From contig CM042151.1 of assembly GCA_023376005.1 (NCBI GenBank), forward strand, positions 82,183,492 to 82,247,491: DNA of 64,000 nucleotides, read 5' to 3'. Positions 39,696 to 52,771 of the stretch are shown here, piece after piece. Every line of letters begins with the position of its first letter. Positions within the stretch are counted from its first letter, which is position 1. The DNA comes from Doryteuthis pealeii (taxonomy: Eukaryota > Mollusca > Cephalopoda > Myopsida > Loliginidae). A model generated the notes under the pieces. It was not told the origin of the DNA. It worked only from the letters and a program-made list of their open reading frames with translations, and searched no databases. A program made the translations under genes and the position numbers.

Positions 39696-41500
39696 CCCAT
39701 AGTGGAAACAATTGAAGCTTTGAGCTATTATAGTGAACTAATGTTAGTGATCATTGGTTAAAACTTTTGTCTGGTAGTTCCGTATATTTCATGAACTAAT
39801 TCTCAGTCTTGTCAACTGAAAATATTGGATGCTTTAATATCTAAAAATAAAACTGACGTTTTTAAAGATACATTTCTTATTTTACATCCGTATAAAAGTA
39901 TCTTATCAATATATTTTCCTTACGCATCATATTATAACACATAATTATTAATAAACAAAAGAGATTATGAACGTTCATATCAACCACAATTATGGAAACC
40001 AAATGAAATTTACCCCCTCCTCTCAAAAATATTTCGAAGCATCATCTGGATTCTGATAATTTGAGTGTTGTAGATTTCGAAAGGTTAAATATTATGAAAT
40101 AATTCAGTTCAAAAATATTTCTAAAAATCTAACTCGTCTTTATTTGAAGAGTCGGAATACTTCATTCAAATTCCTTCCAAAAGTAAAAATTGTTCTTTCA
40201 GGATATTAAGTTATTCATCCTAAATGAACAGATGGTAGGACAAATACTTTATAAAATGACAAAAATCGTATAAAAATGAAATTAACAAGAACATCGTAAT
40301 TAAAACATGTTATATATAAACCGTCAATCGCTTACCGAACTGCTATATAAAATACATTGAAAACCTGGAAATCGAAATTAAAACTAAAATTAAACCGTGA
40401 GTTACTTAAACATATTTGTACATTCTTAATATAACCAGAAAAATAAAAACTTCAAATAAATATGAATGATAAATTCCATAGAACTCACCTTTTTCTGTTC
40501 ACTCAACTGATTGTAATTTCAGTGAATGAATCAATTTGATATAATTGTGAAATATATATTAGCAAAATAAAATACGGAATATTATACTGGCTAAATATTA
40601 AGGGGTGTCAGATACTTTCGAGTGGACTTTATCATAGCTTTCCATGACATTATTCAAGTCTAACGTTTATCATTTTTTAACAAATCTTACTACAAAAAAA
40701 GACGAATTCCCTGCAAGGCAAAAAAAGTTGAAAAGCCTGGTAAATCAGGGTACGTGGGTTCGTTCCTTACTCGTACCTTTTGTAACATCCAAAAATGGAA
40801 AATATTCAGAAGATTTAAGATCATCGATAGACACGATGTGTTGAATATTTAATATGGTTGCATGAAAATGAAAAATGATATTCGTTAGTGATGATTGTAA
40901 TATATATAAAAAAGTCTCGGTAAAATAATTACGCAATTATAATCGTACATTTTCAAATAGATTAAATCCATCTGGATTTCACACAAAAATAATCGTGTTC
41001 AACATGCCGCTTTTCAGACGTTTAAAATTCTCTATTAAATTTGTAAAAGAATAAAATAAGTCGATTGAATGAAAGGAAAGACATTTATTAACCAATTCAA
41101 AGAGAAATATTGTTTTTAAAAATACAAGAAGAGAAAACACGCAACAAAATTAATTTTGAGTTTTAAGAAAATAAATTTTAAGATAACATTTTTCAGGTGT
41201 TGAATTTGTTTTTATTTTTTATCTTTCAATTTGATCTGTCTAGAAATGTCAAAATTAGGGACTGGAATTTTTTTCTATTATTTGATAACCTACCTGTTGA
41301 GGGGGGGGGGCTGTAAAATATCGCTTTAATATCGCTTTAATATCGCATTAAATTGTCGATAAAAACGCCTTCAAACCGCTACATGGTTCAAAACAAACAT
41401 GGTTTACCTTTACAGCAGGAGCCACCTAGCGTATTTTAGGGCAGGAAGCCGGGACGATAACACCTGAAAATCGCCCAAATATCTTCACACAGTTAAGTCT
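38151..41500. repeat. Duplicated intergenic unit, copy R5
   Basis: One of the most complete copies. It begins with the 'actttgataagaca', 'gggacacgtcat' and 'taaataaaacctcactct' segments. It also holds the two unoccupied Helitron-like sites (39350 and 40430) and the T-arm-like hairpin at 40740-40780. 39010-39190 is an imperfect tandem repeat of 'ttttcttgggg.gggggctt' (about four copies). (TA)n at 39655-39693. A foldback half-copy at 41330-41480. Confidence 0.6.
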
Positions 41501-42017
41501 TCTTTTTTTTCGACTGGAAATCTAATTTTTTGCAAATTGGAAAATAATTAAGCTTAAATTCTAAAAGAAAATAAAAAGTTTGTCTCTAATACAATTTGAA
41601 TTTTTAAGCTCAGAAAAAACTTGCAGAATTTCTGTCAAGCAAAAATATGAACACAATATGATAGCCTTTAATTATATAAGAAAGGATAATTAAAAATTCA
41701 ATTAAGAGATTCTAGTAAAGGTTCAGTGGTTAGAGACAAAAAAGCAATATGACAAGTAAATAAAAAGAATCGAATTTCTCTTGTATGGATGGCTGAATGG
41801 GAATAATCTATCTAAATAGAACATAGTGTTAAAAAGTAAAATCGTCATTTTCTATAAGACATTAGATATTTCAATTAGGAAATATCATTGCACAAAACCG
41901 TGATATTTTTTGTCCGGTGGGGAGGGGTAGACACGCGATAATACGAAGTGAATAATCCTTTTTTTTCCAATTTTGTACGAGTAAAACAAAAACAAATGTA
42001 ATTCCTTATTTTTATTC

Positions 42018-42053
<36 letters not shown>

Positions 42054-45000
42054 ATTATTATTATTACTATAGATGTATTGATTTATTATTCTTTGTTGAA
42101 AATTGTCTTTTGTGAAATTGAAAACTAATCGGGTTTAAAAACTTTTTAAAAACCTGCCTATAATAAGACTCATCTTAAATAAATGAAATTTTTCAGGACA
42201 GAAAAAATTAACGAATTTTCGTCAAAACAGAAATATGAACATAATATGATTGCCTTTAATCAATTAAAAAAGGAGATTAAAAGTAAATTCCATCAATTGG
42301 TTCTATTAGATGTCAAGTAGAAGAGACAGAAAAGTAATATAACAATGGCGAAGGGACTAAAAGGAATAAAATGTTTTACCTGGTAAATACGAGAGACCCC
42401 TGAAAAGGGACTTAAATAATATAATAGAATATAGTAATAGTAGAAGAGACAGAAAAGTAATATATAGCGAACAACTTTTAGTGATCACTGGTTAAATCTG
42501 TCTTTTTTTGTTAAAGGATTCTTGTTTTCAGGCTCTGATAATTCCGTATATTTCATTAATTAATTCTTAGCACTGTTGACTAAAAAATTTTTCTGCTTTT
42601 GATTTCAAATAAAATCGATATTTTTCAAGCCACCTTTTCTTTTAATTTAGATTCGTATAGAAGTATCATTAATATATTTTCCTTGCGCATCATATAACGC
42701 ATAAAAATTATTAACATATAAAAGATGTTAACTGCTATTATGGAAAGCAAACGGAGTTTATCTCCCCCACCCAACTCAAAAATATTTCAGAGAATTTTCT
42801 AAAAGTTTTAAAAATATAAAATTCTGTTTTAAATAGATTATGACGCAGTTTAGGTTTCCTATGAAAAACTTTATAAGTATACAATAAAATGAATACTTTT
42901 ATTGTTAGATGATACGAAATAAAATAAAAAGTTAATTTCAACAGCCATATTGGAAAGTAAATTAAATTTACCCCCACAAAAATATCGCGGAGCATTTTCT
43001 AAATGTTTCGGGAAATGCTTTTGAAAATAAACTATGACCCATTCTATGTTTTCTATTTAAAGCTTTACAAATATACAATTAAATGAATAGTTTTATTTTT
43101 AGATTATATGAAATACAAAAAGTGTTAAAATCCTCAATTTTGATATGTCCATATATAATTTTAGAATAAAAAGTTTTTGTTATTGATTAAATATAACATG
43201 TAAATATATTCATTACCAATATTTAATCGTAACTGTTTTGAGTTACTGATAGCAGTAAAGATTTGTATAAAATAAAATCTATATCATCTGTGTATAAACA
43301 AGAGTCAAAATAGCATCTGGATTCTAAATTTTGAGAGTTGTAAATTTCGAAAAGTTGAATCGCAGTTCAGTTAAGAAAATTATTCTAAAAAGTTAATTAC
43401 AATCAATTTAAAATTTTAAAAAATCAAACTTTCAGGATAATAAGTCATTCCTTCCAAATGATAGAACAAATATTTTACAAATTAATAAAAAAAGTGTCAA
43501 AACTGCAAACCTGGAAATCAAAATTAAAACTAAAATTAAACTCTGTTACTTAAATTACATTCGGACATTCTTAATATAACAAGAAAAATATAATAAAATA
43601 AAAACTTCCAATAAATATGAATGACATATTACATAGAACTCACATTTTTCTGTTCTCTCAGCTGATTGTAATTTTCAGAGAATGAATCAATTTGAAATAA
43701 TTCCGAAATATATATTAGTAAAATAAAATATAGAATATTATACTGGCTAACTTTTAGGGGGAGGGGGAGTAAGATACTTTCGAATTGACTTTCTCATTTT
43801 TCCAAAGATATTATTCAAGTCTAACGTTTATAATTCTTTAATAAATCTTACGAAAAAAATCTCTTTAAGGCAAGAAAAAGTGGAAAAATCTGGTAAACTA
43901 GAGTACGTGAGTTCGATCCTTACTCGTACTTTGTGTAGCATCCAAAAATGAAAAAAATATTTAAGATCATCGATAGACACGATGTGTAGAATATTTCATG
44001 GGGTTAAAAATAATCATAAGGGCTTTTGAGATGTTCCCCAGGACAAATATCTGGACTGACAAGTTAAAAGTGGATAAACGATTTTTTAAACATTTTAAGT
44101 ATGAAGACATCAGTGAGAATGTTTAAAAAATATGGGAGCCTATAACATTTAAAATTTTATATAGCAATGTTCCACTGCGTAGCCAAGAAACGCAAGATAA
44201 AATAATAACACAAGTACATGTGCCATGAAACAGTTGTTGCTGTGCCCAGAGTGGAAATCTGTGAATTTTTAAGTAAAAATGGGGATTATGTCAATCCCTA
44301 ACTCTGAAAGTCTTTCGACAAACGAAAAAGAACATTCGTTTGTGATGATTCTTAAATATATAAAAATCTCGAGAAATATGTTGTAGATAATTGTTCATTT
44401 TCAATTGTACTTTTTAGATAGATTAAATAAATCTCGATTCTACATAAATATATTGTGTTGAACATGCCACCTTCCAGACATTTAAAATACACTATTAAAT
44501 TTATAAAAGATTAAAAATAGACCAACTGAATCAAAGAAAGAATTCAAAATCTAAAACTACAAGAAAGGAAAACATGATACAAAATTATTTGAGTTTTAAG
44601 AAAATAAATTTTAAATTTTCAGTTTAATTTTTCGCGTTTTGCATTTGTTTAATTTTTTAATTTTTCAATGTGGACTTCTAAAATTGATTTAGAAATGTAA
44701 AAATTGGGGACTGGAATTTTTTTTCTATTATTCAATGACCAACGGTTGAAAATCCACTAACAATCATAATTGAAAAAATCATTTTCAAATATTATTATTA
44801 AAATAAGCTATTCAGTATTAAATTAAGTCCATAATTAATAACGTACTAAAATTGGACAAATCTTTGATTTTTGTAATTGTTTATAATTGAAAAAATCCAA
44901 AAAATAATTACCCCCCATGACAAAATGTAGACTTATCTTTTTTCATCATTAGCGTGATTTTCAGTGTATCGAATAAAACCATTAATCTTATCGGAAGCAT

Positions 45001-45234
45001 ATTTTAAATCAAGTTACTTACACTAAAAAAAGATAATATTTCAGCCTATTACAGTATTCTATGAAAACTGTTTATAAAAAAAACATGAAATTCGTTGAGT
45101 TTCGCTAATAAATTATCAGCTTGTTTCGTGTATATTCATTTGAATTTTTATTGTGAACATAAGAATTTTGAAATGCAAAGTTTTCATGCGAATCTTTAAT
45201 TACTGACACAGCTTTGGATTTATAACCCCACCGT
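41501..45234. repeat. Duplicated intergenic unit, copy R6
   Basis: Follows R5 in direct orientation. Includes the T-arm-like hairpin at 43900-43932 with the best B box (GTTCGATCC). (TA)n and (ATT)n at 42022-42066. No credible gene. Confidence 0.6.
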
Positions 45235-45237
45235 GTG

Positions 45238-45323
<86 letters not shown>
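45235..45323. repeat. (CA)n-(TA)n microsatellite
   Basis: A CA run followed by a TA run. Confidence 0.95.
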
Positions 45324-45325
<2 letters not shown>

Positions 45326-46160
45326 TGCTTTGAGGAATGAATATATGCACCACTGTAAAGGATTTTCAATGCATTCCTAAAATAAATGATTTCCAATGGA
45401 GTTTATTCAATACTATGTTTATTTACTTGAAGGAAATAAAATATATATATATATATATTGGACTATGGTTAATCTATTAGAAAGTATAAGATTCCCAATG
45501 CAATCCTAAATTAAAGTATTTCCAATGTTATTGATCTAACTTTTGTTCCTAATATTCTACTTTGGAGAATGAATAGATGCCACAGTTCAAATAAGAAAAA
45601 GAAAAATCAGGATTTAATATACACTCCGTTTCAAATTATTAATGAAGCTGAACATTTCCATCCTATCCACCAACTACACATTGGAATTTAAATGAAAACT
45701 ATACATATCTAATGAACTGTGGTTTGTCCATTAAAAAGTAAAATATTTCCAATGGAGTTTATCTATTCCTAATATTCTAAATTATTGTATGAATAGACGC
45801 GCCACAGATAAAATATGAATATTTAGAAAAATAAGAAAAATAATATTCATGTTTAATAATATCTATTCGAAGATAGGGTGCTGTTTAGGTATACCCAATT
45901 TGTCGAAAATCCGTGTTTTTTCAATATAATTTTGACCCCTCCCACACATTTGAAAAAAATAGTAAAAATTAAAATAGTAAAAATCAGGGAAATATCTGAT
46001 TTTAATGATATTTTTAGTGTTTATTTATCAATGAATGAATTTTATAATACATTAACGGTTCTACTTTTTTGGTACGGTGTTAACTTTAATAACAGATTTG
46101 AAAGTTTTTACACTTGGGTGGGTATGGAATGATAATGTAAGAATTCTCTAGATAATAAAA
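45324..46160. repeat. Tc1-flank-like repeats, no gene
   Basis: 'tttccaatggagtt' type sequence occurs three times (45388, 45515, 45748), as in 35270 and near 53700-53820. 45960-46060 matches 9350-9430. The frame at 45878-46132 lies in this repeat. Confidence 0.45.
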
Positions 46161-46189
46161 TTACACCCATAAACATTACACCCATTCAA

Positions 46190-47415
46190 GTAAACCAAGC
46201 TTAAATATATCATATCATTATTTATTCATTCCATACCATCAATCCCCATAATATTACATCTTAATAAACAAGCTTAAATATATCAATATCATTATTTATT
46301 CTTCCATACCATCAATCCCATAATATTACATCTTAATAAACCAAGCTTAAATATATCAATATCATTATTTATTCATTCCATACCATCAATCCCCATAATA
46401 TTACATCTTAATAAACCAAGCTTAAATATATCAATATCATTATTTATTCATTCCATACCGTCAATCCCCATAATATTACATCTTAATAAACCAACCTTAA
46501 ATATATCAATATCATTATTTATTCATTCCATACCGTCAATCCCCATTACATCTTAATAAACCAAGCTTAAATATATCAATATCATTATTTATTCATTCCA
46601 TACCATCAATCCCATAATATTACATCTTAAAAACCAAGCTTAAATATATCAATATCATTATTTATTCATTCCATACCATCAATCCCCATAATATTACATC
46701 TTAATAAACCAAGCTTAAATATATCAATATCATTATTTATTCATTCCATACCGTCAATCCCCATAATATTACATCTTAATAAACCAAGCTTAATATATCA
46801 ATATTATTATTTATTCATTCCATAAATCCCCATAATATTACATCTTAATAAACCAAGCTTAAATATATCAATATCATTATTTATTCATTCCATACCGTCA
46901 ATCCCATAATATTACATCTTAATAAACCAAGCTTAAATATATCAATATCATTATTTATTCATTCCATACCATCAATCCCCATAATATTACATCTTAATAA
47001 ACCAAGCTTAAATATATCAATATCATTATTTATTCATTCCATACCATCAATCCCCATAATATTACATCTTAATAACCAAGCTTAAATATATCAATATCAT
47101 TATTTATTCATTCCATACCATCAATCCCATAATATTACATCTTAATAAACCAAGCTTAAATATATCAATATCATTATTTATTCATTCCATACCATCAATC
47201 CCCATAATATTCATCTTAATAAACCAAGATCATTCCATACCCCCATAATATTACATCTTAATAAACCAAGCTTAAATATATCAATATCATTATTTATTCA
47301 TTCCATACCATCAATCCCCATAATATTACATCCGCTTAATAAACCAAGCTTAAATATATCAATATCATTATTTATTTATTCCATACCGTCAATCCCCATA
47401 ATATTACATCTACCA
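46190..47415. repeat. 75-bp satellite array (~16 copies)
   Basis: Consensus about 75 bp: 'aataaaccaagcttaaatat', 'atcaatatcattatttattc', 'attccataccatcaatcccc', 'ataatattacatctt'. Most copies carry one AAGCTT and differ by single-base changes or short indels. One copy near 47215-47255 is internally deleted. No coding potential. Confidence 0.95.
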
Positions 47416-48493
47416 CGTGAACTTGAGTTTTGGCAATATCCTCGGGTCAGTTCTTAATAAATATTCAATTTTAAAAAAAGAAGAAATAAAATCAGAGAAG
47501 CGTAAAAAGAAAGAGGGAGCAATTAAAATCCAGAATAAAGAAAATGCCAAAATACCTAACATGATGATTTAGTAATTTTAAAATATATTTTAAAATTAGA
47601 TTATATTGAAGCATCATATATTTTTCAATTTAAATGCTTAGTTGATAAAAGACAAAAATAAAAACCGGTTTTTGGTAAAAAGCAACCAAGAAAATATTTA
47701 CGAAAAAAATTAAAATGTTGCTAAAAATCATTTGAGAAGTATCATAATCAGGAAATCAGGAATATATATTTTTCAAATTAAAATTTTGCTATAAAGAAAA
47801 AGCATTTGAGAAGTATCGAACTAAAATACAAAAATATATTTTCTTTAGATTTTCCTAATAACAAATAGAAATATATAAGTTTCCGATTATCCGGATAAAT
47901 CTTCATTTCCATAAACTGGTAATGTCACTGGTCTCTCGAGTCTTGTATTTTCTTTATAAATAAGACTTGGGGTCATCGAATACGTTTAGTCGTTTGTTTT
48001 ATATTCAAGTGATATTTTCCCATTCGTTTCTTATTTGGATTATTTGATCTGTTCTAGTGAAAATACTTCCATAATTCAAGATGAACATATCTTTTATATT
48101 GCAAAGAAAAAACAAAAAAAAACCTATGATTGTGTAATCCATGAAATTGTCTCCTACACATGACCTCTAATTGGAATTTATTTCTACCCTCCCCCTTAAA
48201 GGAGTTTGATTTTCTGATTAACCAGTGGTAAAGTTACTGGCCTTTCTTTATCAGCGAAACTTGGAGTCATCGTGTAAATTTGGTAGTTTGTTCTATATTA
48301 TTTTCTTATTTGGATTATTCGATCTGTTCCAGTGGAAATGCTTTCATAATTCAAGATGAACATATCTTTATATTGCAAAAAAATCAAAAACTCTAAAAAT
48401 CCACAGTCAATCAGTGCCAGAGAAGATACTTCCAATAGCTCCAAGAAATTATCTCCAATTGGAATGTTTGTTTCAAATTCCAGAAATGTATTT
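47416..48493 (-). pseudogene. Decayed tail and 3' flank of zinc-finger copy E
   Basis: 47800-48290 matches the decayed tails of B and D ('ttccgattatccggataaat', 'cataaactggtaatgtcact'). 48290-48480 repeats part of it and reaches codons for 'IGDNFLELL'-like sequence on the minus strand. All frames are broken. Confidence 0.55.
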
Positions 48494-48904
48494 GATAAAC
48501 TTTCTTTGTTGTGTGTCGATAAATCGGTGAAGTGTTGGTTGTAAGTATTTTCTAAGGGAGAGACGTTTTGTATTTGATAAACTTTCTTTGTTATGTGTCG
48601 ATAAATCGGTGAAGTGTTGGTTGTAAGTATTTTCTAAGGGAGAGACGTTTGTATTTGATAAACTTTCTTTGTTATGTGTCGATAAATCGGTGAAGTGTTG
48701 GTTGTAAGTATTTTTCTAAGGGAGAGACGTTTTGTATTTGATAAACTTTCTTTGTTATGTGTCGATAAATCGGTGAAGTGTTGGTTGTAAGTATTTTCTA
48801 AGGGAGAGACGTTTTGTATTTGATAAACTTTCTTTGTTATGTGTCGATAAATCGGTGAAGTGTTGGTTGTAAGTATTTTCTAAGGGAGAGACGTTTTGTA
48901 TTTG
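48494..48904. repeat. 82-bp tandem repeat in copy E tail (5 copies)
   Basis: Units start 'gataaactttctttgtt' at 48494, 48576, 48657, 48740 and 48822. Each encodes, on the minus strand, the NTNQHFTDLSTHNKESLS part of the tail, but 82 is not a multiple of 3, so the frame is lost at each repeat. Confidence 0.9.
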
Positions 48905-49009
48905 TGTGTGGGTATCCGTTTTTTTTTTTTTGGGGGGGGGCTTTTTGCTGTTGATCTAGAGTTTGGTTCTACTAAATAGTCTTCTAATCTAATCGATTCC
49001 TGGAATTCA

Positions 49010-49610
49010 TGATATATTTTTCTAAGATCGAGACGTTTTGCATTTGTGAGTTGATATCTGTGTTTGTGATTTTTGATTTATTGTTTGGTTAAACTAAATA
49101 ATCTTCTAATGTAATCGATGTCTGGGTTTCATAAGTATTTTCTAGAAGAAAGACATTTTGAATTTGCGACTCGGCGTTTGTGCTTGTGTTTATTGAGCCA
49201 GTGTTTATTTCTGGTAAATAATCTTCCGTTATATTCGATTCCTGGTATTCATAAGTATTTCTATATAGGAAGACATTTTGAATTTGTGAGTAGGCGTCTG
49301 TATTTGTGATTATTTATCCAGTATTTGTTTCTGGTTCATACTGTTCTATTGTATTCGATTGTTGGTATTGGTAAGGGTTTCTATAGAGGGACACATTCGG
49401 AATTTGTGAGTTGGCGTATGAATTTGTGATTATTGATCCAGTATTTGTTTTTTGTAAATAATCTTATGTTGTATTCGACTCCTGGTATTGGTAAGAATTT
49501 CTATAGAGGGACTCATTTTGCATTTGTGAGTTGGCATTTGTGTTTGCGATTGTTTATCTAGTGTTTGGTTCTGATGGACATTCTTCTAATGTATTCAATT
49601 GCTGGAATCC
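49010..49610 (-). pseudogene. Expanded 40-residue repeats of copy E (~118-120 bp x 5)
   Basis: Five successive units carry 'attttg.atttgtgagt', 'gtttgtttctggt' and 'tattcgattc.tggtatt'. Each corresponds to one 40-residue tail repeat (SQIQNVFL, NTYEYQES, EDYLPE). Several in-frame stops. Confidence 0.7.
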
Positions 49611-49619
49611 AGGCCTCAC

Positions 49620-49850
49620 AACAAAACTTTCGCTGCTTTCTTGCATTTATTCTGGCTCACTCCTGTATGTAGGAATTTATGATATATTAAAGAGGAAGAA
49701 TTTGAAAAGCTTTGTGGCTTTTGTTACATTTGAATTGCCTCTCTCCTGTATTTGTCTGTTGATGACTTATCAAATTGGACTTATGAGAAAAACTTTGTCA
49801 CATTTCTTACATGAATATGGTTTCTCTCCTGCATGTGTGCGTTGATGAAC
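49620..49850 (-). pseudogene. Zinc-finger copy E, two finger remnants
   Basis: Minus strand encodes [14 protein letters not shown] and, with a shift, NLISHQ; then GERQFKCNKSHKAF. The second Cys is lost and frames are broken. The array is cut about 15 nt before the solo LTR, beyond which intergenic-unit sequence follows. Confidence 0.65.
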
Positions 49851-49862
49851 TTGATGAAGTAT

Positions 49863-50848
49863 TGTTACGTAATCGCCACCTAGCACCTATATTTGTGGCC
49901 TTGTGCCAGACTTAGAAAAACCTTTAGAAAAATGTACTGCCGATTACTGGGTGGTCTTTGTAGAATCACCGAAAAAGTAGTTAGGAAAGATAACATCTTT
50001 TTAACGAGAGAAAGGAGACGATAAGTCTAGATTTAACGAAAAAATAGGATGAGTGACTCCAAGAAATCTTTGATCTTTAGGTTGGTGAACTCTGGTTGAC
50101 CAGTGAGAATAGAACGAATCGAACATTCGATTCGTTCGAGAAAGAGCTCGAAATTTCTAAAAGTAGAATCTTCTGGAAGATTATTTAGAAATGCTATTTA
50201 AGAGACCCGTGAATAGAATCACGATCAGTTAGAATCGGCGGCCGGAGAGAGTCAGAGGCAGTTAGAGCCAGGAGGCCGTGCGTGGCAGTTGGCAGTTGAT
50301 GAACTGATGTCGCTAAGTACTAAACCTGAGATGTAATATTTTACACTGGACGAAGTTGAAAACATATTTTAAGTGTGAAGCCTGATAATTGGAACGAAGT
50401 TAAGAGCATCACTAAAAACATATTTAAGGAAGCCGACTACCTCTCTCTCTCTCTCAATAACTTCCATTAAGTAAATAAATTCATGAAAAGCAAGAAATAC
50501 TGTCCACATCTTTATTTACTACACGCCAAAGAAATCGTACGGGAACTCATGAATGAAAGCCATTAAAGGGTATACTTGTCAACAAGTCAATTGGCCGTAA
50601 CGAAGGAGCACGCGGCGTGCGTAAAGTGATATCTTCCCTTGACCAAGAGAAGTGGAGAAGGATTTTGGGGCTAGCTAAGACTGACTGCTAGATCTGGGTC
50701 TGTGTATGTAAACAAACACCGAACGTACGAAAAGATACGAATTGTAGTGCGAGAAAGAAAAGGCACTACGTCACATATATACTAACTGGTACCGCAACGT
50801 AACATATAGCTAATCGGTACTGTGAAACGAACAACCCGTAACGTTACA
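49863..50848. mobile_element. Solo LTR 1 (986 bp)
   Basis: Starts TGTTACGTAATCG, ends CCCGTAACGTTACA (TG...CA), and is flanked by the 4-bp duplication GTAT (49859-49862 and 50849-50852). Less AT-rich than its surroundings. No internal ORF, primer-binding site or pol region, so only an LTR remains. The 4-bp duplication and TGTTACG end suit a Ty3/gypsy-type element (inference). Confidence 0.75.
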
Positions 50849-51721
50849 GTATCTTATCGATATATTTTCCTTACGCATCATATTATAACACTTGAAAATT
50901 ATTAACATACAAAAGATATTATGAACGTTCATATCAACAGCCATTATGGAAGGCAAGTGACATGTACCCCCCACTCAAAATATTACGCAGCATTTTATTG
51001 AGGTTTTCTAACTATAAATTTTACCCCATACACCCAAAAGTATTTCGAAGCATTTTCTAAAAGTATTCAAAGTATATCTTATGTGTGTATCAACAAGAGT
51101 CAAAATAGCATCTGGATTCTTATAATTTAAGTGTTGTAGAATTCAAAAAGTTTAATCTTCTGAAATAATTCAGTTCTGTTCAGAAAATATTTCTAAAACA
51201 AAAACAAAAAACAAAAAAAAACAAAAACTTTCAGCATATCAAGTCATTCATCCCAAACGGAACAAACGTTTTCCGCCCAAAGGAACAAACGGTTCAACAA
51301 ATACTTTATAAAATGGGAAAAGCCGTATAAAAAATCAAATTAACAAGAACATCATAATTATAACGTGATATTTAAACCGCCCATCGCCTAACGAACTGCA
51401 ATATGAAATACATTGCAAATTTGGCATTAAAAATTAAAACTAACATTAAACATTCGTACATTCTTAATATAACAAGAAAAATAAAACCTTTGAATAAATA
51501 TGAATGGTAAATTACACAGAACTAACCTTTTGCTGTACTCTCAGCTGATGGAAACTTTCAGAGAATGAATCAAATAGCTATAATCCCGAAATATATGTTC
51601 GTAAAATAAAATACAGAATATTACACTAGCTAAATATTAGAGGAATAAGATATTTTCGAGTGGACTTTTTCATTGCCTTCTGCGATATTATTCAAGTCCA
51701 ACGTTTATTATTTTTTAATAA
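50849..51721. repeat. Duplicated intergenic unit, copy R7 (left)
   Basis: Continues the unit from 'tatcttatcgatatattttc' through 'aaccgcccatcgcctaacg' to 'caacgtttattattttttaa', where solo LTR 2 interrupts it. Confidence 0.65.
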
Positions 51722-52771
51722 TATAACCCGTCGGTCGCTACAGAGCTAAGGGGCTCACAGAATCTCCGAACTTGGCCGTCAAGATCGGATTTTCTGCATC
51801 AACCAAGGATTACAGGGTCTCTATAATTGCCGAAGTCTAGCCGAATGCCCACGTTGTGTTAAGATCTCAAACGACTAGGAATCTGCTATAGAAACTGATT
51901 TCCAAGGTTAACGGCAGCCTAGTGGTTACATAAAAAACAACGACTCTTTTTCTTCAAACTCAACAAAATATATATTCAAATAACAAAAGAATACAAACAA
52001 TTATTTCTCAAGGCTTGTGGGAGTGATGTATCCGTAATTAAATACTTCTGGTCTTCTGCAAAGTATTGTGCAAAACAGTTTGTAAGTTGACTAAGTTTTC
52101 AAATGGTCTTAGCTGAAGTCAGTTACTCTCGGCTCGGTATTTGCGTTAATCTTCTCAGCTAGCCCGGTCTGCTCATGTGATTCTCAAGCAATCACAACGT
52201 CCTCTTCCAAGCCCGGTGTGGCTTCATCTGCTTCTCAAGCCAAAAACGTCTGAGTTAAATAATATTTCAATCGGAACAATTTTATTTCCGGCCTGAATGA
52301 AGATATTAGTAACTCTCTCTCTCTCTGGACATCCTATTCTGGAAAGGCACCGCCTCCTTCTAGTTCAAAACAGCCAATCGAATTTACTTCCGCTCACCAA
52401 TCTAAGTGCCATCTCTTCCGGCCACTTGAATGTTTTTTAAATACATTTGACTTTCTTTAATTTCGATTTTCAACAAGAGTTTATCTCCTTTCTTAAGTGT
52501 AAGGAAAACAATAATAACGCCTTTCTCAAGGGCCGAAGGCAACACACAGTCAAATGCCTTCTGCGCGCCTTAAGTCGGATCACATCAAAGACTTGTCTAC
52601 GACCGCCGCCGATTCTGGGAGTTCTCCTGACCTACTTGAGATCTCACCTCCTGATATGGTCATTTCCAGATCGCCCATCTGTTTTGAATCTACGGTCTAG
52701 GTCACCCGGCGAATTATATTTCCGTTTTTTTTTCTTTCTTTCTTCTAATTTCAAAACCTAAATCGGTCACA
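51722..52771. mobile_element. Solo LTR 2 (1050 bp)
   Basis: Starts TATAACCCGTCGG (a likely mutated TG start) and ends CGGTCACA, flanked by ATAA (51718-51721 and 52772-52775). The surrounding unit reads straight through at 32110, 40675 and 43840 ('aataaatcttac'), giving an empty site. The 104-codon frame at 52447-52761 is inside the LTR and unsupported. Confidence 0.75.

Noticed and set aside
46190..47415. CRISPR array
   Set aside because: The repeats are contiguous 75-bp units without spacers, in an animal-type genome.
52447..52761. 104-codon plus-strand frame
   Set aside because: Lies inside solo LTR 2 with no recognisable domain.
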